NCBI GenBank assembly: GCA_964616985.1
Contig: CAZTVF010000102.1
Span: forward strand, 1-19,222
Reading direction: 5' to 3'
DNA: 19,222 nucleotides
From: CAZTVF01 sp964616985
GTDB lineage: Bacteria > Planctomycetota > Phycisphaerae > SM23-33
Below the pieces are notes generated by a model. The model ran no database searches, was not told where the DNA came from, and worked only from the letters and a program-made list of their open reading frames with translations. A program made the position numbers and the translations under genes. Position 1 is the stretch's first letter. Each line of letters opens with the position of its first letter. Shown piece by piece: positions 6,661 to 13,599 of this stretch.

Positions 6661-8028
6661 CTACGACGTCGCGCGGGCGGGGGCGATCTTCGTGTCGAAC
6701 CGGTGGTTCGACAGCATCAGCGACAGCAGCGCGCCGACGGCCAGGAACGATGCGCCGATGATGAACGAGTACAGCGGCGCCTGCGGGCCCAGTGCGTCCT
6801 TCACCCGCGCGAACAGCTGCGGCCCGGCGATGCCGGCCGCCGACCATGCCGTCAGGATCACGCCATACACGATCGCCATCATCCGCGGACCGAACACGTC
6901 CAGCACGAACGAGGGCATCGTGCCGAACCCCCCACCGTAGCACAGCAGGATGTAGCAGATCAGCGCCCCGAACACCCACGGGTTTGCCGTGAAGATCAGC
7001 AGCACGAACGCCGCGATCTGCGTGCCCAGCATGATCCGGAAGGTCTGCACGCGCCCGATGCGGTCGCTCACGCCGCCCCAGAAGAACCGCCCCAGGCCGT
7101 TGAAGATCGAACTGATGGCGATCAGCGTGCCGCCGATGGCGGTCAGTTCCTCCACCGTGAAACTCGCCTCCGCGTGCGCCGATTTCCACAGCGTCTTCAT
7201 CATCGGCGACTGCAGGCTGATGATCGCGATGCCGGCGGCGATGTTGCAGAAGAACACCGCCCACATCATCAGAAAGCGGCCCGACAGCAGGCAATTGCCC
7301 GTCGTCATCGATTCTTCCTGCGCCACGGCCGAGGCGGCGGTTTCGGCAACCGGCGGCGTGTAGCCGCGCGGCGACCATCCCAGAGGGGGATTGCGGAGGA
7401 AGGCCGCCACCAGCGGCGTGACGACGATGAACACCCCGCCCAGCAGCAGGAAGCAAAGCGAGTAGTTGTAGCCGCCAACGCGGTCGCGCGTCGCCTCCAA
7501 CAGCATCGGGGCCAGCACCTTGCTCATCAGCAGGGCGCCAAAACCGAAGCCCATCACCACCATGCCGGTGACCAGGCCCTTTTTGTCGGGGAACCACTTG
7601 GCCACGGTGGCCACGGGCGTGACGTAGCCCAGCCCCAGGCCGATGCCGCCGATCACGCCGTACCCCAGGTACAACAGCGGCAGGGCGAAGCGGCCGTACG
7701 TCGGATGCCCGCACAGCGACAGCGCCAGCCCGGCCAGCAGGTAGCCGGCCCCGAAGAGGACGCCGCCGGTGACGGCGAGCTTTCGGGGGCCGAAGCGTTT
7801 GAGGTTCATGCCGCCGAACGCGGCCGCCAGGCCCAGGAAGCAGATGGCCAGGCTGAAGGCGAGCATGACCTCGCTGTTGGTCCAGCAATAGCTCTTGGTG
7901 AGTGGATCCTGGAAATAGCTCCAGGCGTAGACGGTGCCGAGGCAACACTGCAGGACGGTGCCCATGATCGCAATCAGCCAGCGGCTGGGGAGAGGGCGCG
8001 AGACGAGGGGCGAATGCTGCTGCTCCAT
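6661..8028 (-). CDS. MFS transporter, oxalate/formate antiporter (OFA) family
   Basis: A 455-residue, 12-helix major facilitator. Family features are the first helix WLIAIMGTVLQCCLGTVYAWS (17-37), the helix 4 segment GIGLGLGYVTPVATVAKWFPDKKGLVTG (about 129-156), and the GRFFWGGVSDRIGR loop in the second half. OFA members exchange small carboxylates or monocarboxylates across the inner membrane; the actual substrate cannot be read here. I chose the ATG at 8028 because AAGGTGA lies 5-6 nt upstream of it, and the 17 extra residues of the longer frame are not membrane-like. It is divergent from the UroD-like gene, sharing a roughly 260-bp regulatory region, and convergent with the GRE operon. A link to formate or another small acid made by the GRE is attractive but unproven. 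Confidence 0.88.
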   Translation of the reverse strand: MEQQHSPLVSRPLPSRWLIAIMGTVLQCCLGTVYAWSYFQDPLTKSYCWTNSEVMLAFSLAICFLGLAAAFGGMNLKRFGPRKLAVTGGVLFGAGYLLAGLALSLCGHPTYGRFALPLLYLGYGVIGGIGLGLGYVTPVATVAKWFPDKKGLVTGMVVMGFGFGALLMSKVLAPMLLEATRDRVGGYNYSLCFLLLGGVFIVVTPLVAAFLRNPPLGWSPRGYTPPVAETAASAVAQEESMTTGNCLLSGRFLMMWAVFFCNIAAGIAIISLQSPMMKTLWKSAHAEASFTVEELTAIGGTLIAISSIFNGLGRFFWGGVSDRIGRVQTFRIMLGTQIAAFVLLIFTANPWVFGALICYILLCYGGGFGTMPSFVLDVFGPRMMAIVYGVILTAWSAAGIAGPQLFARVKDALGPQAPLYSFIIGASFLAVGALLSLMLSNHRFDTKIAPARATS

Positions 8029-8234
8029 GGACGTCACCTTTTGTAAGCCTTCTTCAGCGGCGCGGGGAAGACATCCCACGCGGCATCACGCTGTGGAAAA
8101 CAACAGCGCAATGCGAGAAGCTACTCTAGTCCTGAAGTGCGCAAATCTCTGGTAGTTATGTGAGGATGTATTGTCATCCTGTGCTGGTTTGACGCGGGAA
8201 GCCTGCCCGGGGGGTCGGATACTCCGCACGCCCC

Positions 8235-8262
8235 TTCACAGGGGGGCGTCTTCTGGTAGAAT
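8235..8262 (+). promoter_or_regulatory. Predicted promoter of the UroD-like gene
   Basis: TTCACA (8235-8240), a 16-bp spacer and TAGAAT (8257-8262), followed by a leader of about 20 nt that contains the AAAGGAAG ribosome site at 8276-8283. It lies in the divergent intergenic region shared with the MFS gene. The rest of that region (8029-8234) shows no obvious riboswitch or operator. Confidence 0.5.
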
Positions 8263-8290
8263 GCCGCCTCTTACGAAAGGAAGCTCCGTG

Positions 8291-9229
8291 ATGAACCGAC
8301 GCGAACTTGTCAAGGCGGCGATCTCGCACAAGCAGACCTCTCGAGTGCCCTACCGCATCGACCTCACCGGCGAGGCGTGGGCCGCGGTCAAGGCCATCGC
8401 GGGCGACAGGGACTGCGAATCGTTCCTCGACAACGACGTGATCGGCGTCAGCGCCCCGTGGTGGCGATGGGCCGATCTCGGCAGCGACTGGGCCGGCTTC
8501 GACGCCCCCGCCTCCGTCGCGCGATGCATCGGCACGGGCAACTATGAGGCCTTCATCGAGAACGTCAAGAAACTCCGCCAGGAGACGGACAAGTACATCC
8601 TCGTCCTCGTCTACGGCAGTCATTTCGAGAAGGCCTATTTCAGCCGCGGCATCGAGAACTTCCTGGCCGACATGGCCGGCGAGCCGGCCTTCGCCCGCAA
8701 GCTGCTGACGAAGATCATCGACAAGAACATGGTCATGCTCGAAAACTTCCTCGCCCTGCCGGAGATCGACGGCGTGCTGCTGGGCAGCGACTGGGGCTCG
8801 CAGCTGGACCTGCTGATGTCGCCCGACGCGTGGCAGGAGATGATCCGCCCCGGCGAGCAGCGCGAATACGACCTCGTCCACAGCTACGGCAAGGACGTGT
8901 GGGTGCACTCGTGCGGCAACATCGAGAAGATCATCCCCTTGCTGGTGGAGATGGGTCTGGACGTGCTGAACCCGATCCAGCCCGAGGCGATGGACATCGA
9001 CATGCTCAAGAAGACGTACGGCCACAAGCTGGCCTTCTGGGGCGGCGTCAGCACGCAACAGACGCTGCCCTTCGGCACGCCTGAGGAGGTGAAGGCCGAG
9101 GCCCGCCGCGTGCGCGACATCATGTCCGCCGGCGGCGGGTACATCTTCTCGCCCGCGCAGTCGATCCAGGACGACGTCCCCGTCGCCAACCTCCTGGCCC
9201 TGCTCGAAGTGGCGCGGGAAACGCGGTGA
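8291..9229 (+). CDS. Uroporphyrinogen decarboxylase-fold protein (methyltransferase-like)
   Basis: A 312-residue TIM-barrel protein of the UroD/MtaA-type family (PF01208-like), not a canonical HemE. Seen motifs are LLGSDWGSQ (163-171), the SPDAWQEMIRPGEQ block (177-190), WVHSCGNIEKIIP (204-216) with the HxC pair His206 and Cys208, and LNPIQPEAMD (226-235). HxC is the zinc-thiol site in methylcobalamin:CoM methyltransferases, so methyl transfer from a corrinoid is one possibility. However, the second cysteine near the C-terminus is not evident (FSPAQSIQDDVP at 286-297), and no corrinoid protein is nearby. AAAGGAAG supports ATG 8291; GTG 8288 is an alternative. Such paralogues are abundant in Planctomycetota and anaerobes, and most have unknown substrates. 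Confidence 0.82.
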   Translation: MNRRELVKAAISHKQTSRVPYRIDLTGEAWAAVKAIAGDRDCESFLDNDVIGVSAPWWRWADLGSDWAGFDAPASVARCIGTGNYEAFIENVKKLRQETDKYILVLVYGSHFEKAYFSRGIENFLADMAGEPAFARKLLTKIIDKNMVMLENFLALPEIDGVLLGSDWGSQLDLLMSPDAWQEMIRPGEQREYDLVHSYGKDVWVHSCGNIEKIIPLLVEMGLDVLNPIQPEAMDIDMLKKTYGHKLAFWGGVSTQQTLPFGTPEEVKAEARRVRDIMSAGGGYIFSPAQSIQDDVPVANLLALLEVARETR

Positions 9230-9238
9230 AGAAGAATT

Positions 9239-9450
9239 AGCAGGGATAAAAGGGATAAACGCGGATAGAAAAGAAAGATCAGATGGATGTTCGCTAGTTT
9301 ATCTCGGCGGCGAGAGCGTTCGGCTTTGATACGTCGCGGTCCCACGACAAGTCTCCCTCAGGCGACAGGGACTTGCGCCCTGTCACCCTCTATGGGCTTC
9401 ATCTGCGTTCACCTGCGTCTATCCCTGCTTCTCCCGTTTCTCTGCGGTCT
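9239..9450. repeat. Inverted degenerate repeat pair with internal hairpin upstream of hom
   Basis: The left part (9239-9270) has three GGATA-bearing units spaced 9-10 bp. The right part (9401-9450) has 10-bp units ATCTGCGTTC, ACCTGCGTCT, ATCCCTGCTT, CTCCCGTTTC, TCTGCGGTCT. AGCAGGGATA at 9239-9248 is the exact reverse complement of 9420-9429. Between them sits a hairpin GACAGGG/CCCTGTC (9364-9384) with a 7-nt loop. No gene is visible inside. Confidence 0.6.
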
Positions 9451-9458
9451 CGCCGAGC

Positions 9459-9487
9459 TTGCTATTGGGGCTGGAATCCACTAGCAT
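9459..9487 (+). promoter_or_regulatory. Predicted promoter of hom
   Basis: TTGCTA (9459-9464), a 17-bp spacer, TAGCAT (9482-9487). The start ATG follows 26 nt later, with GGAGAG at 9501-9506 as ribosome site. No threonine-type leader peptide or attenuator was seen. Confidence 0.55.
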
Positions 9488-9513
9488 TCCCGCACGTTTT
9501 GGAGAGCGAATTC

Positions 9514-10839
9514 ATGGCAGCGAAATCATCGGTTGGCGTGGCGATTGTGGGTTGCGGCACGGTGGGCGGCGCGACGGCGGTGCTGTTGACGCGGGACAAG
9601 GACATCCTGCGCCAGCGCGTCGGCACGCCCCTGGAACTGCGACACATCGTCGACGTCAACTTCGACAACGCCCGCCGCCAGGGCCTCAGCGAAAAGCTCT
9701 TCCAGAAGGATCTCGCCGTCGCCCTGGCCGACCCCAAGGTCTCCGTCGTCGTCGAGCTCGTCGGCGGCTTGAACTTCGCCAAGAGCGTCATCGAGCGCGC
9801 CCTCAAGGCCGGCAAGAACGTCGTGACGGCCAACAAGGCGCTGCTGGCCCACCACGGGGTGGAACTTTACGCCCTCGCCCGCCGCAAAAAGGTGTGCCTT
9901 GCCTTCGAGGCCAGCTGCGCCGGCGGCATCCCCATCATCCGCGCCCTGTACGACGGGCTCATCGCCAATCGCATCGACGCCCTTTACGGCATCGTCAACG
10001 GCACGTGCAACTACATCCTCACCCAGATGACCCAGAACGGACAGAGCTACGCCGACGCCCTGGCCGCCGCGCAAAAGGACGGCCTGGCCGAGGCCGACCC
10101 CACGCTGGACGTCGCGGGCATCGACTCGGCCCACAAGCTCTCGATCCTGGCCGCCCTCGCCTTCGGGCAGAAGGTCGACTTCGCCGCCATCCCCTGCGGC
10201 GGCATCGACTCGCTGCACTTGTGCGACGTGGCGTACGGCCAGGAACTCGGATACATCGTGAAGCTGCTGGCGATCGCCCAACGGCAGGACGATGGCGTCA
10301 GCCTCCGCGTCCGCCCGGCGTTCATCAGCAAGCAGCACCCGCTGGCGTGGGTCTCGGGGCCTTTCAACGCCATCAGCGTCTACGGCCACGCTACCGGCCA
10401 CACGATGTACTACGGCCGCGGGGCCGGAGGCATGCCCACCGGTTCCGCCGTCGTGGCCGACATCGCCTCCGTCGCCACCGGCCGCGCCCAGCTGGCGTTC
10501 GACGGCCTGGGCATCTGGCCGGACCGCGCCAAGCCCGCCCGCCAGTTGCCCATCGACGCCGTCCGCAGCCGCTACTACATCCGCATCATGGCCGAGGACA
10601 CGCCCGGCGTGCTGGGGCAGATCGCCACCGTCCTGGGCGGCCACGGCATCAGCATCAGTTCGGTGCTGCAGCACGAGCCCGCGGCCGGCAGCGACCAGGC
10701 CGTGCCCGTCGTCATCACCACCGCCAAGGCCCTCGAAGGCAACGTCCGCCGCGCCCTGGCCGAGGTCGACGCCCTCCCCGTCATCCGCCCCACCAGCGTC
10801 TGCATCGGCATCGTCGATGAGCATCCCGAGCAGTTATGA
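9514..10839 (+). CDS. hom: Homoserine dehydrogenase with ACT domain
   Basis: A 441-residue cytosolic enzyme reducing aspartate semialdehyde to homoserine, the branch point to threonine and methionine. The Rossmann loop GCGTVG is at 13-18. TANKAL (106-111) and IVNGTCNYILT (160-170) are family blocks. The catalytic pair is Asp204 and Lys208 in IDSAHKL (203-209), spaced as in characterised enzymes. The C-terminal ACT domain (about 352-430, starting YYIRIMAEDTPGVLGQIATV) is the usual allosteric site for threonine feedback. The ATG at 9514 has GGAGAG upstream and starts just before the Rossmann strand. A separate aspartokinase domain is absent, so this is monofunctional. The phosphoglycerate-mutase-like gene downstream probably supplies the next step, though a repeat-flanked ORF lies between them. 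Confidence 0.95.
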   Translation: MAAKSSVGVAIVGCGTVGGATAVLLTRDKDILRQRVGTPLELRHIVDVNFDNARRQGLSEKLFQKDLAVALADPKVSVVVELVGGLNFAKSVIERALKAGKNVVTANKALLAHHGVELYALARRKKVCLAFEASCAGGIPIIRALYDGLIANRIDALYGIVNGTCNYILTQMTQNGQSYADALAAAQKDGLAEADPTLDVAGIDSAHKLSILAALAFGQKVDFAAIPCGGIDSLHLCDVAYGQELGYIVKLLAIAQRQDDGVSLRVRPAFISKQHPLAWVSGPFNAISVYGHATGHTMYYGRGAGGMPTGSAVVADIASVATGRAQLAFDGLGIWPDRAKPARQLPIDAVRSRYYIRIMAEDTPGVLGQIATVLGGHGISISSVLQHEPAAGSDQAVPVVITTAKALEGNVRRALAEVDALPVIRPTSVCIGIVDEHPEQL

Positions 10840-10844
10840 CGCAG

Positions 10845-10856
10845 GGGCGAAAGCCC
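10845..10856 (+). other. GAAA-tetraloop hairpin after hom
   Basis: GGGC, GAAA, GCCC forms a compact tetraloop hairpin. It directly abuts the first heptamer of the following array and has no T-run, so it is not a standard terminator. Confidence 0.45.
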
Positions 10857-10947
10857 GTAAACAGTAAACAGAAACCAGTAAACAGTAAGAAGTAAACAGT
10901 AAGAAGTAAACAGTAAGCAGTAACCGGTAAGCGGCAAACGCTAAACA
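10857..10947 (+). repeat. Heptamer array (GTAAACA), 13 units
   Basis: Thirteen contiguous 7-bp units without a phase slip: GTAAACA (5 exact copies), GTAAGAA (2), and single GAAACCA, GTAAGCA, GTAACCG, GTAAGCG, GCAAACG and CTAAACA. Decay increases towards the downstream ORF. Because 7 is not a multiple of 3, the TAA occurs in all three forward frames. The first 15 bp are the exact reverse complement of 11392-11406. Confidence 0.92.
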
Positions 10948-10977
10948 GCGGAAGTCAGTGAAGCGGGGAGTCTTGGT

Positions 10978-11379
10978 ATGCCCTACGAAGGCAAGAGCGC
11001 GTTCGGGTTTGAGGATCTCGACGTCTACAAGGCGGCGAGGGCGCTGCGCATGCGAGTGTACAAGCTCGCCAAGTTGCTGCCTCCCGATGAGAAGTACGGC
11101 CTGTGTTCACAGATGAGAAGAGCGGCGGTGTCGCTGACGAACAACATTGCCGAAGGCCACGGCCGCTACAACTGGCAGGACAACACCCGGTTCTGCCGCA
11201 TCTCACGCGGATCCCTCAGCGAACTCATCGACGACATCAACATCTGCACCGATGAAGGCTATGCCAAACCCGAATATCTGCAGGATCTCAGGACAAACGC
11301 CGTCGAGGTTCAACGGCTCCTGAATGGCTACATTGCCTGGCTGCAAACCCAGTGCAAAGGCCACGGTGCCCAACCGTGA
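10978..11379 (+). CDS. Four-helix bundle protein (S23/TIGR02436-like)
   Basis: A 133-residue, all-helical, cytosolic protein of the S23 ribosomal intervening-sequence family. Family blocks are FEDLDVYKAARALR (11-24), SQMRRAAVSLTNNIAEGHGR (44-63), and FCRISRGSLSELIDDI (72-87). Relatives are encoded in 23S rRNA intervening sequences and, as Avd, in diversity-generating retroelements, where Avd binds the reverse transcriptase and is thought to bind nucleic acid. No reverse transcriptase or variable repeat is visible here. GGGGAG lies a normal distance before the ATG, so it is expressed as a true gene. It is enclosed by inverted GTAAACA heptamer arrays and sits between two threonine-pathway genes. 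Its function is unknown; the surroundings suggest a selfish or RNA-associated cassette. Confidence 0.88.
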   Translation: MPYEGKSAFGFEDLDVYKAARALRMRVYKLAKLLPPDEKYGLCSQMRRAAVSLTNNIAEGHGRYNWQDNTRFCRISRGSLSELIDDINICTDEGYAKPEYLQDLRTNAVEVQRLLNGYIAWLQTQCKGHGAQP

Positions 11380-11392
11380 CACAACCTCCTGC

Positions 11393-11441
11393 TGTTTACT
11401 GTTTACCGTTTACTGTTTACCGATTACTCCTTGCTGTCGAG
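11393..11441 (-). repeat. Inverted heptamer array (TGTTTAC), downstream of the four-helix ORF
   Basis: In-phase units TGTTTAC, TGTTTAC, CGTTTAC, TGTTTAC, CGATTAC, followed by two degraded ones. These are reverse complements of the array at 10857-10947. It begins 13 nt after the four-helix stop codon and ends just before the promoter of the next gene. Confidence 0.88.
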
Positions 11442-11447
11442 CGGCGC

Positions 11448-11475
11448 TTGCCGCTTGCCGAAATTCCGGTAGAAT
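11448..11475 (+). promoter_or_regulatory. Predicted promoter of the mutase-like gene
   Basis: TTGCCG (11448-11453), a 16-bp spacer, TAGAAT (11470-11475). The ATG is at 11483, only 7 nt after the -10, which implies a leaderless or nearly leaderless mRNA; no Shine-Dalgarno is present. This gives the gene its own promoter downstream of the cassette. Confidence 0.6.
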
Positions 11476-11482
11476 CATCCCC

Positions 11483-12670
11483 ATGAAATACGCACTGATC
11501 ATCCCCGACGGAGCGGCGGACCTTCCCTTGGACGAGTTGGAGGGCAAGACACCGCTGCAGGTGGCGGCCAAGCCGCACATGGACTGGATCGCGTCGCACG
11601 GCAAATGCGGCGCGGTGCGGACGGTGCCCAAGGGCCTGCCGTGCGGCTCGGACGTGGCCATCCTGTCGGTGCTGGGCTACGATCCGCGGGAATACTACAC
11701 CGGGCGAGCGCCGCTGGAGGCTGCCGCGCAGGGCCTCAAGATCGACACCGACGAGTGGGTCTTCCGCTGCAATTTCGTCACGATCATGGACGGCATCATG
11801 GAGGACTACTCCGCCGGCCACATCTCCACCGAGGAGGCCGGCCCGCTGATCGACGAGCTCAACCGCCAGCTCGGCGGGGCCAAGGCCAAGTTCTACCGCG
11901 GCGTGAGCTACCGCCACCTGATGACCTACAAGGGCCCGTGCAAGCTGACCACCACGCCGCCGCACGACATCCTCGGCCGCCACATCGAGCAGTACATCCC
12001 CGCCGGCGAGGGATCGGACTACATGCGCACGCTGATGGCCCGCAGCCGCGACATCCTGGCCGACCACGAGATCAACAAGGTCCGACGCGACCTGGGCGAA
12101 AACCCCGCCACGTGCATCTGGCTGTGGGGGCAGGGCAAGACGCCCAACCTGCCGAACTTCAAGAGCCGCTACGGCATCGACGGCGCGGCGATCACGGCTG
12201 TCGACCTGGTGCGCGGGCTGGCCAAGCTGATCGGCTGGGAAGTGATCAACGTCCCCGGCGCGACAGGCTACGTCGACACGAATTTCGCGGGCAAGGGCGC
12301 CGCCGCCGTCGAGGCACTCGACCGCTTGGATCTGGTCTGCGTGCACGTCGAGGCCACCGACGAGGCCGGGCACAACGCGGACATCAAGGCCAAGATCCAC
12401 GCACTGGAGCAGATCGACCGCCACGTGGTGGGCCCCGTGCTGGAGCGGCTGCGGCAAGAGGGCGACGATTGGCGGATCCTGGTGCTGCCGGACCACCCCA
12501 CGCCCTGCAAGGCCCGCACGCACACCGGCGATCCCGTTCCCTTCGCCATCGCCGGCAAGCGGATCGAGGGCGTCCTCGCCGCCCCCTTCACCGAGGAAAC
12601 CGCCGCCGCCAGCGACCTGCAAATCCCCATCGGCTGCGAACTGATGGAGTATTTCCTCAAGGTTCGCTGA
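11483..12670 (+). CDS. ApgM-like phosphoglycerate mutase; proposed homoserine kinase
   Basis: A 395-residue member of the alkaline phosphatase superfamily, close to archaeal-type cofactor-independent phosphoglycerate mutase. The metal and catalytic residues visible are Asp9 in IIPDGAAD, probable nucleophile Ser56 in LPCGSDVA (52-59), the HVEATDEAGHNAD block (about 289-301), LPDHPTP (about 339-345) and the late His in ARTHTGDP. A subfamily of these proteins (TIGR02535) is proposed to be an alternative homoserine kinase because it sits with threonine genes in genomes lacking ThrB. The position after hom fits that proposal. The true start is ATG 11483; the longer frame would translate the heptamer repeat. 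A plain phosphoglycerate mutase role cannot be excluded. Confidence 0.85.
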   Translation: MKYALIIPDGAADLPLDELEGKTPLQVAAKPHMDWIASHGKCGAVRTVPKGLPCGSDVAILSVLGYDPREYYTGRAPLEAAAQGLKIDTDEWVFRCNFVTIMDGIMEDYSAGHISTEEAGPLIDELNRQLGGAKAKFYRGVSYRHLMTYKGPCKLTTTPPHDILGRHIEQYIPAGEGSDYMRTLMARSRDILADHEINKVRRDLGENPATCIWLWGQGKTPNLPNFKSRYGIDGAAITAVDLVRGLAKLIGWEVINVPGATGYVDTNFAGKGAAAVEALDRLDLVCVHVEATDEAGHNADIKAKIHALEQIDRHVVGPVLERLRQEGDDWRILVLPDHPTPCKARTHTGDPVPFAIAGKRIEGVLAAPFTEETAAASDLQIPIGCELMEYFLKVR

Positions 12671-12675
12671 GACGG

Positions 12676-12710
12676 GCCAGTGGCCGGCAGCCGGTGGTCG
12701 GTAGCCAGGA
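12676..12710. repeat. Heptamer array (GCCGGTG-like)
   Basis: Five in-phase 7-bp units: GCCAGTG, GCCGGCA, GCCGGTG, GTCGGTA, GCCAGGA. It starts 5 nt after the stop codon of the mutase-like gene. It is unlike the GTAAACA array in sequence but has the same period. Confidence 0.7.
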
Positions 12711-12760
12711 AGGCGGCCAGTGATTGCACCACGCTCCAGCAGAGAACGGCTACGCAGCGA

Positions 12761-12824
12761 GAACGACGTGCGTTCCAAGGTCCCGTAGGGACCACCGAGA
12801 TTAGCCCAGCCCTTCCGGCCTGGG
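12761..12824. repeat. REP-like multi-hairpin element
   Basis: Three stems lie in tandem: GAACG/CGTTC (12761-12775), a perfect GGTCCC-GTA-GGGACC (12779-12793), and CCCAG...CTGGG (12805-12824) with a further GG/CC pair after one mismatch. Paired short GC-rich hairpins like this resemble REP elements moved by REP-associated tyrosine transposases. No such transposase is in the window. The surrounding 12671-12869 contains no gene that I can support. Confidence 0.5.
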
Positions 12825-12869
12825 TCACGTCGGAAATGTGGATAGTGACAACAGAGTCCGAGAGATTCC

Positions 12870-13598
12870 ATGGACCTGACGAACAAGACAGCACTGGTCA
12901 CCGGGGCGGGCAAGAGGCTGGGCAAGGCGATTGCCCTGGCCCTGGCGAATTGCGGCATGGATGTGGCGGTGCATTACGGTTCGTCGGCGGCCGATGCGGA
13001 GGCGGTGGCACAGGAGATTCGCGCCCGGGGCCGCAAGGCGGCGATTTTTCAGGCGGACCTCGCCCAGCCGGCGGCGATCGAGGCCCTGTTCGCCCGCGTG
13101 GCTGAGACATTCCCCACGCTGCACGTGCTGGTCAATTCGGCCGGCGTGTACGACCGCACGCCGATCGCAACGCTCACGGCCGAGCAGTGGGATCGCGAAC
13201 TGGACATCAATGCGCGGGCGGCTGCCCTGTGCATCCGCTGGGCGCTGCCGCGGATGACGGCGGGCGGGGCGATCGTGAACATCACCGACATCGCCGCCTC
13301 CAAGGCCTTCGCGAGCTATCCCGCGTACTGCGCGTCCAAGGCGGCGCTGGAGGCGCTGACGAAGTCCACGGCCAAGGCCGTCGCGCGGCAGCACATCTGC
13401 GTCAACGCGGTGGCTCCAGGCGTGGCGATCTGGCAGGAAGGCGTCGGGCCGGAATACCAGAAGAAGGTGCTCGACCAGATCCCCATGGGCCGCAGCGGCT
13501 GCCCCGAGGACATCGCCTCGGCCGTGGTCTTCCTCGCCCGCCAGGACTACATCACCGGCCAGAGCCTCCGTGTGGACGGCGGCTGGCACATGGGGTGA
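12870..13598 (+). CDS. Short-chain dehydrogenase, pteridine-reductase (PTR1/FolM)-like
   Basis: A 242-residue NAD(P)H-dependent SDR. The cofactor loop TGAGKRLGKAIA (11-22) has the basic KR typical of NADPH-binding pteridine reductases, and NSAG is at 89-92. In classical SDRs a serine precedes the YxxxK pair; here the position is Asp140 (NITDIA), followed by Tyr153 and Lys157 in YCASK. The Asp-Tyr-Lys spacing (13 and 4) equals that of PTR1 (Asp181, Tyr194, Lys198). This points to reduction of a pterin or folate rather than FabG activity. YITGQSLRVDGG (227-238) closes the fold. The start is the first ATG before the Rossmann strand, with a weak GAGAG ribosome site. It converges with the LysR gene, with one base between the stops. 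Confidence 0.85.
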   Translation: MDLTNKTALVTGAGKRLGKAIALALANCGMDVAVHYGSSAADAEAVAQEIRARGRKAAIFQADLAQPAAIEALFARVAETFPTLHVLVNSAGVYDRTPIATLTAEQWDRELDINARAAALCIRWALPRMTAGGAIVNITDIAASKAFASYPAYCASKAALEALTKSTAKAVARQHICVNAVAPGVAIWQEGVGPEYQKKVLDQIPMGRSGCPEDIASAVVFLARQDYITGQSLRVDGGWHMG

Positions 13599-13599
13599 T

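Noticed and set aside
6475..8046. 523-codon plus-strand open frame across the MFS gene
   Set aside because: Low-complexity Arg/Gln/His-rich translation with no domain, opposite a clear 12-helix transporter with a good ribosome site.
9230..9513. Threonine attenuator or riboswitch before hom
   Set aside because: No leader peptide rich in Thr/Ile codons and no recognisable aptamer or terminator/antiterminator pair was found.
10857..10947. CRISPR array
   Set aside because: Units are 7 bp, contiguous and degenerate, with no spacers and no cas genes nearby.
10978..11379. Diversity-generating retroelement Avd gene
   Set aside because: The four-helix fold is shared, but no reverse transcriptase, template repeat or variable repeat is present in the window.
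11324..11482. N-terminal extension of the mutase-like protein
   Set aside because: It would translate the four-helix gene's end and the heptamer repeat; the ATG at 11483 begins directly with the family's MKYALIIPDG.
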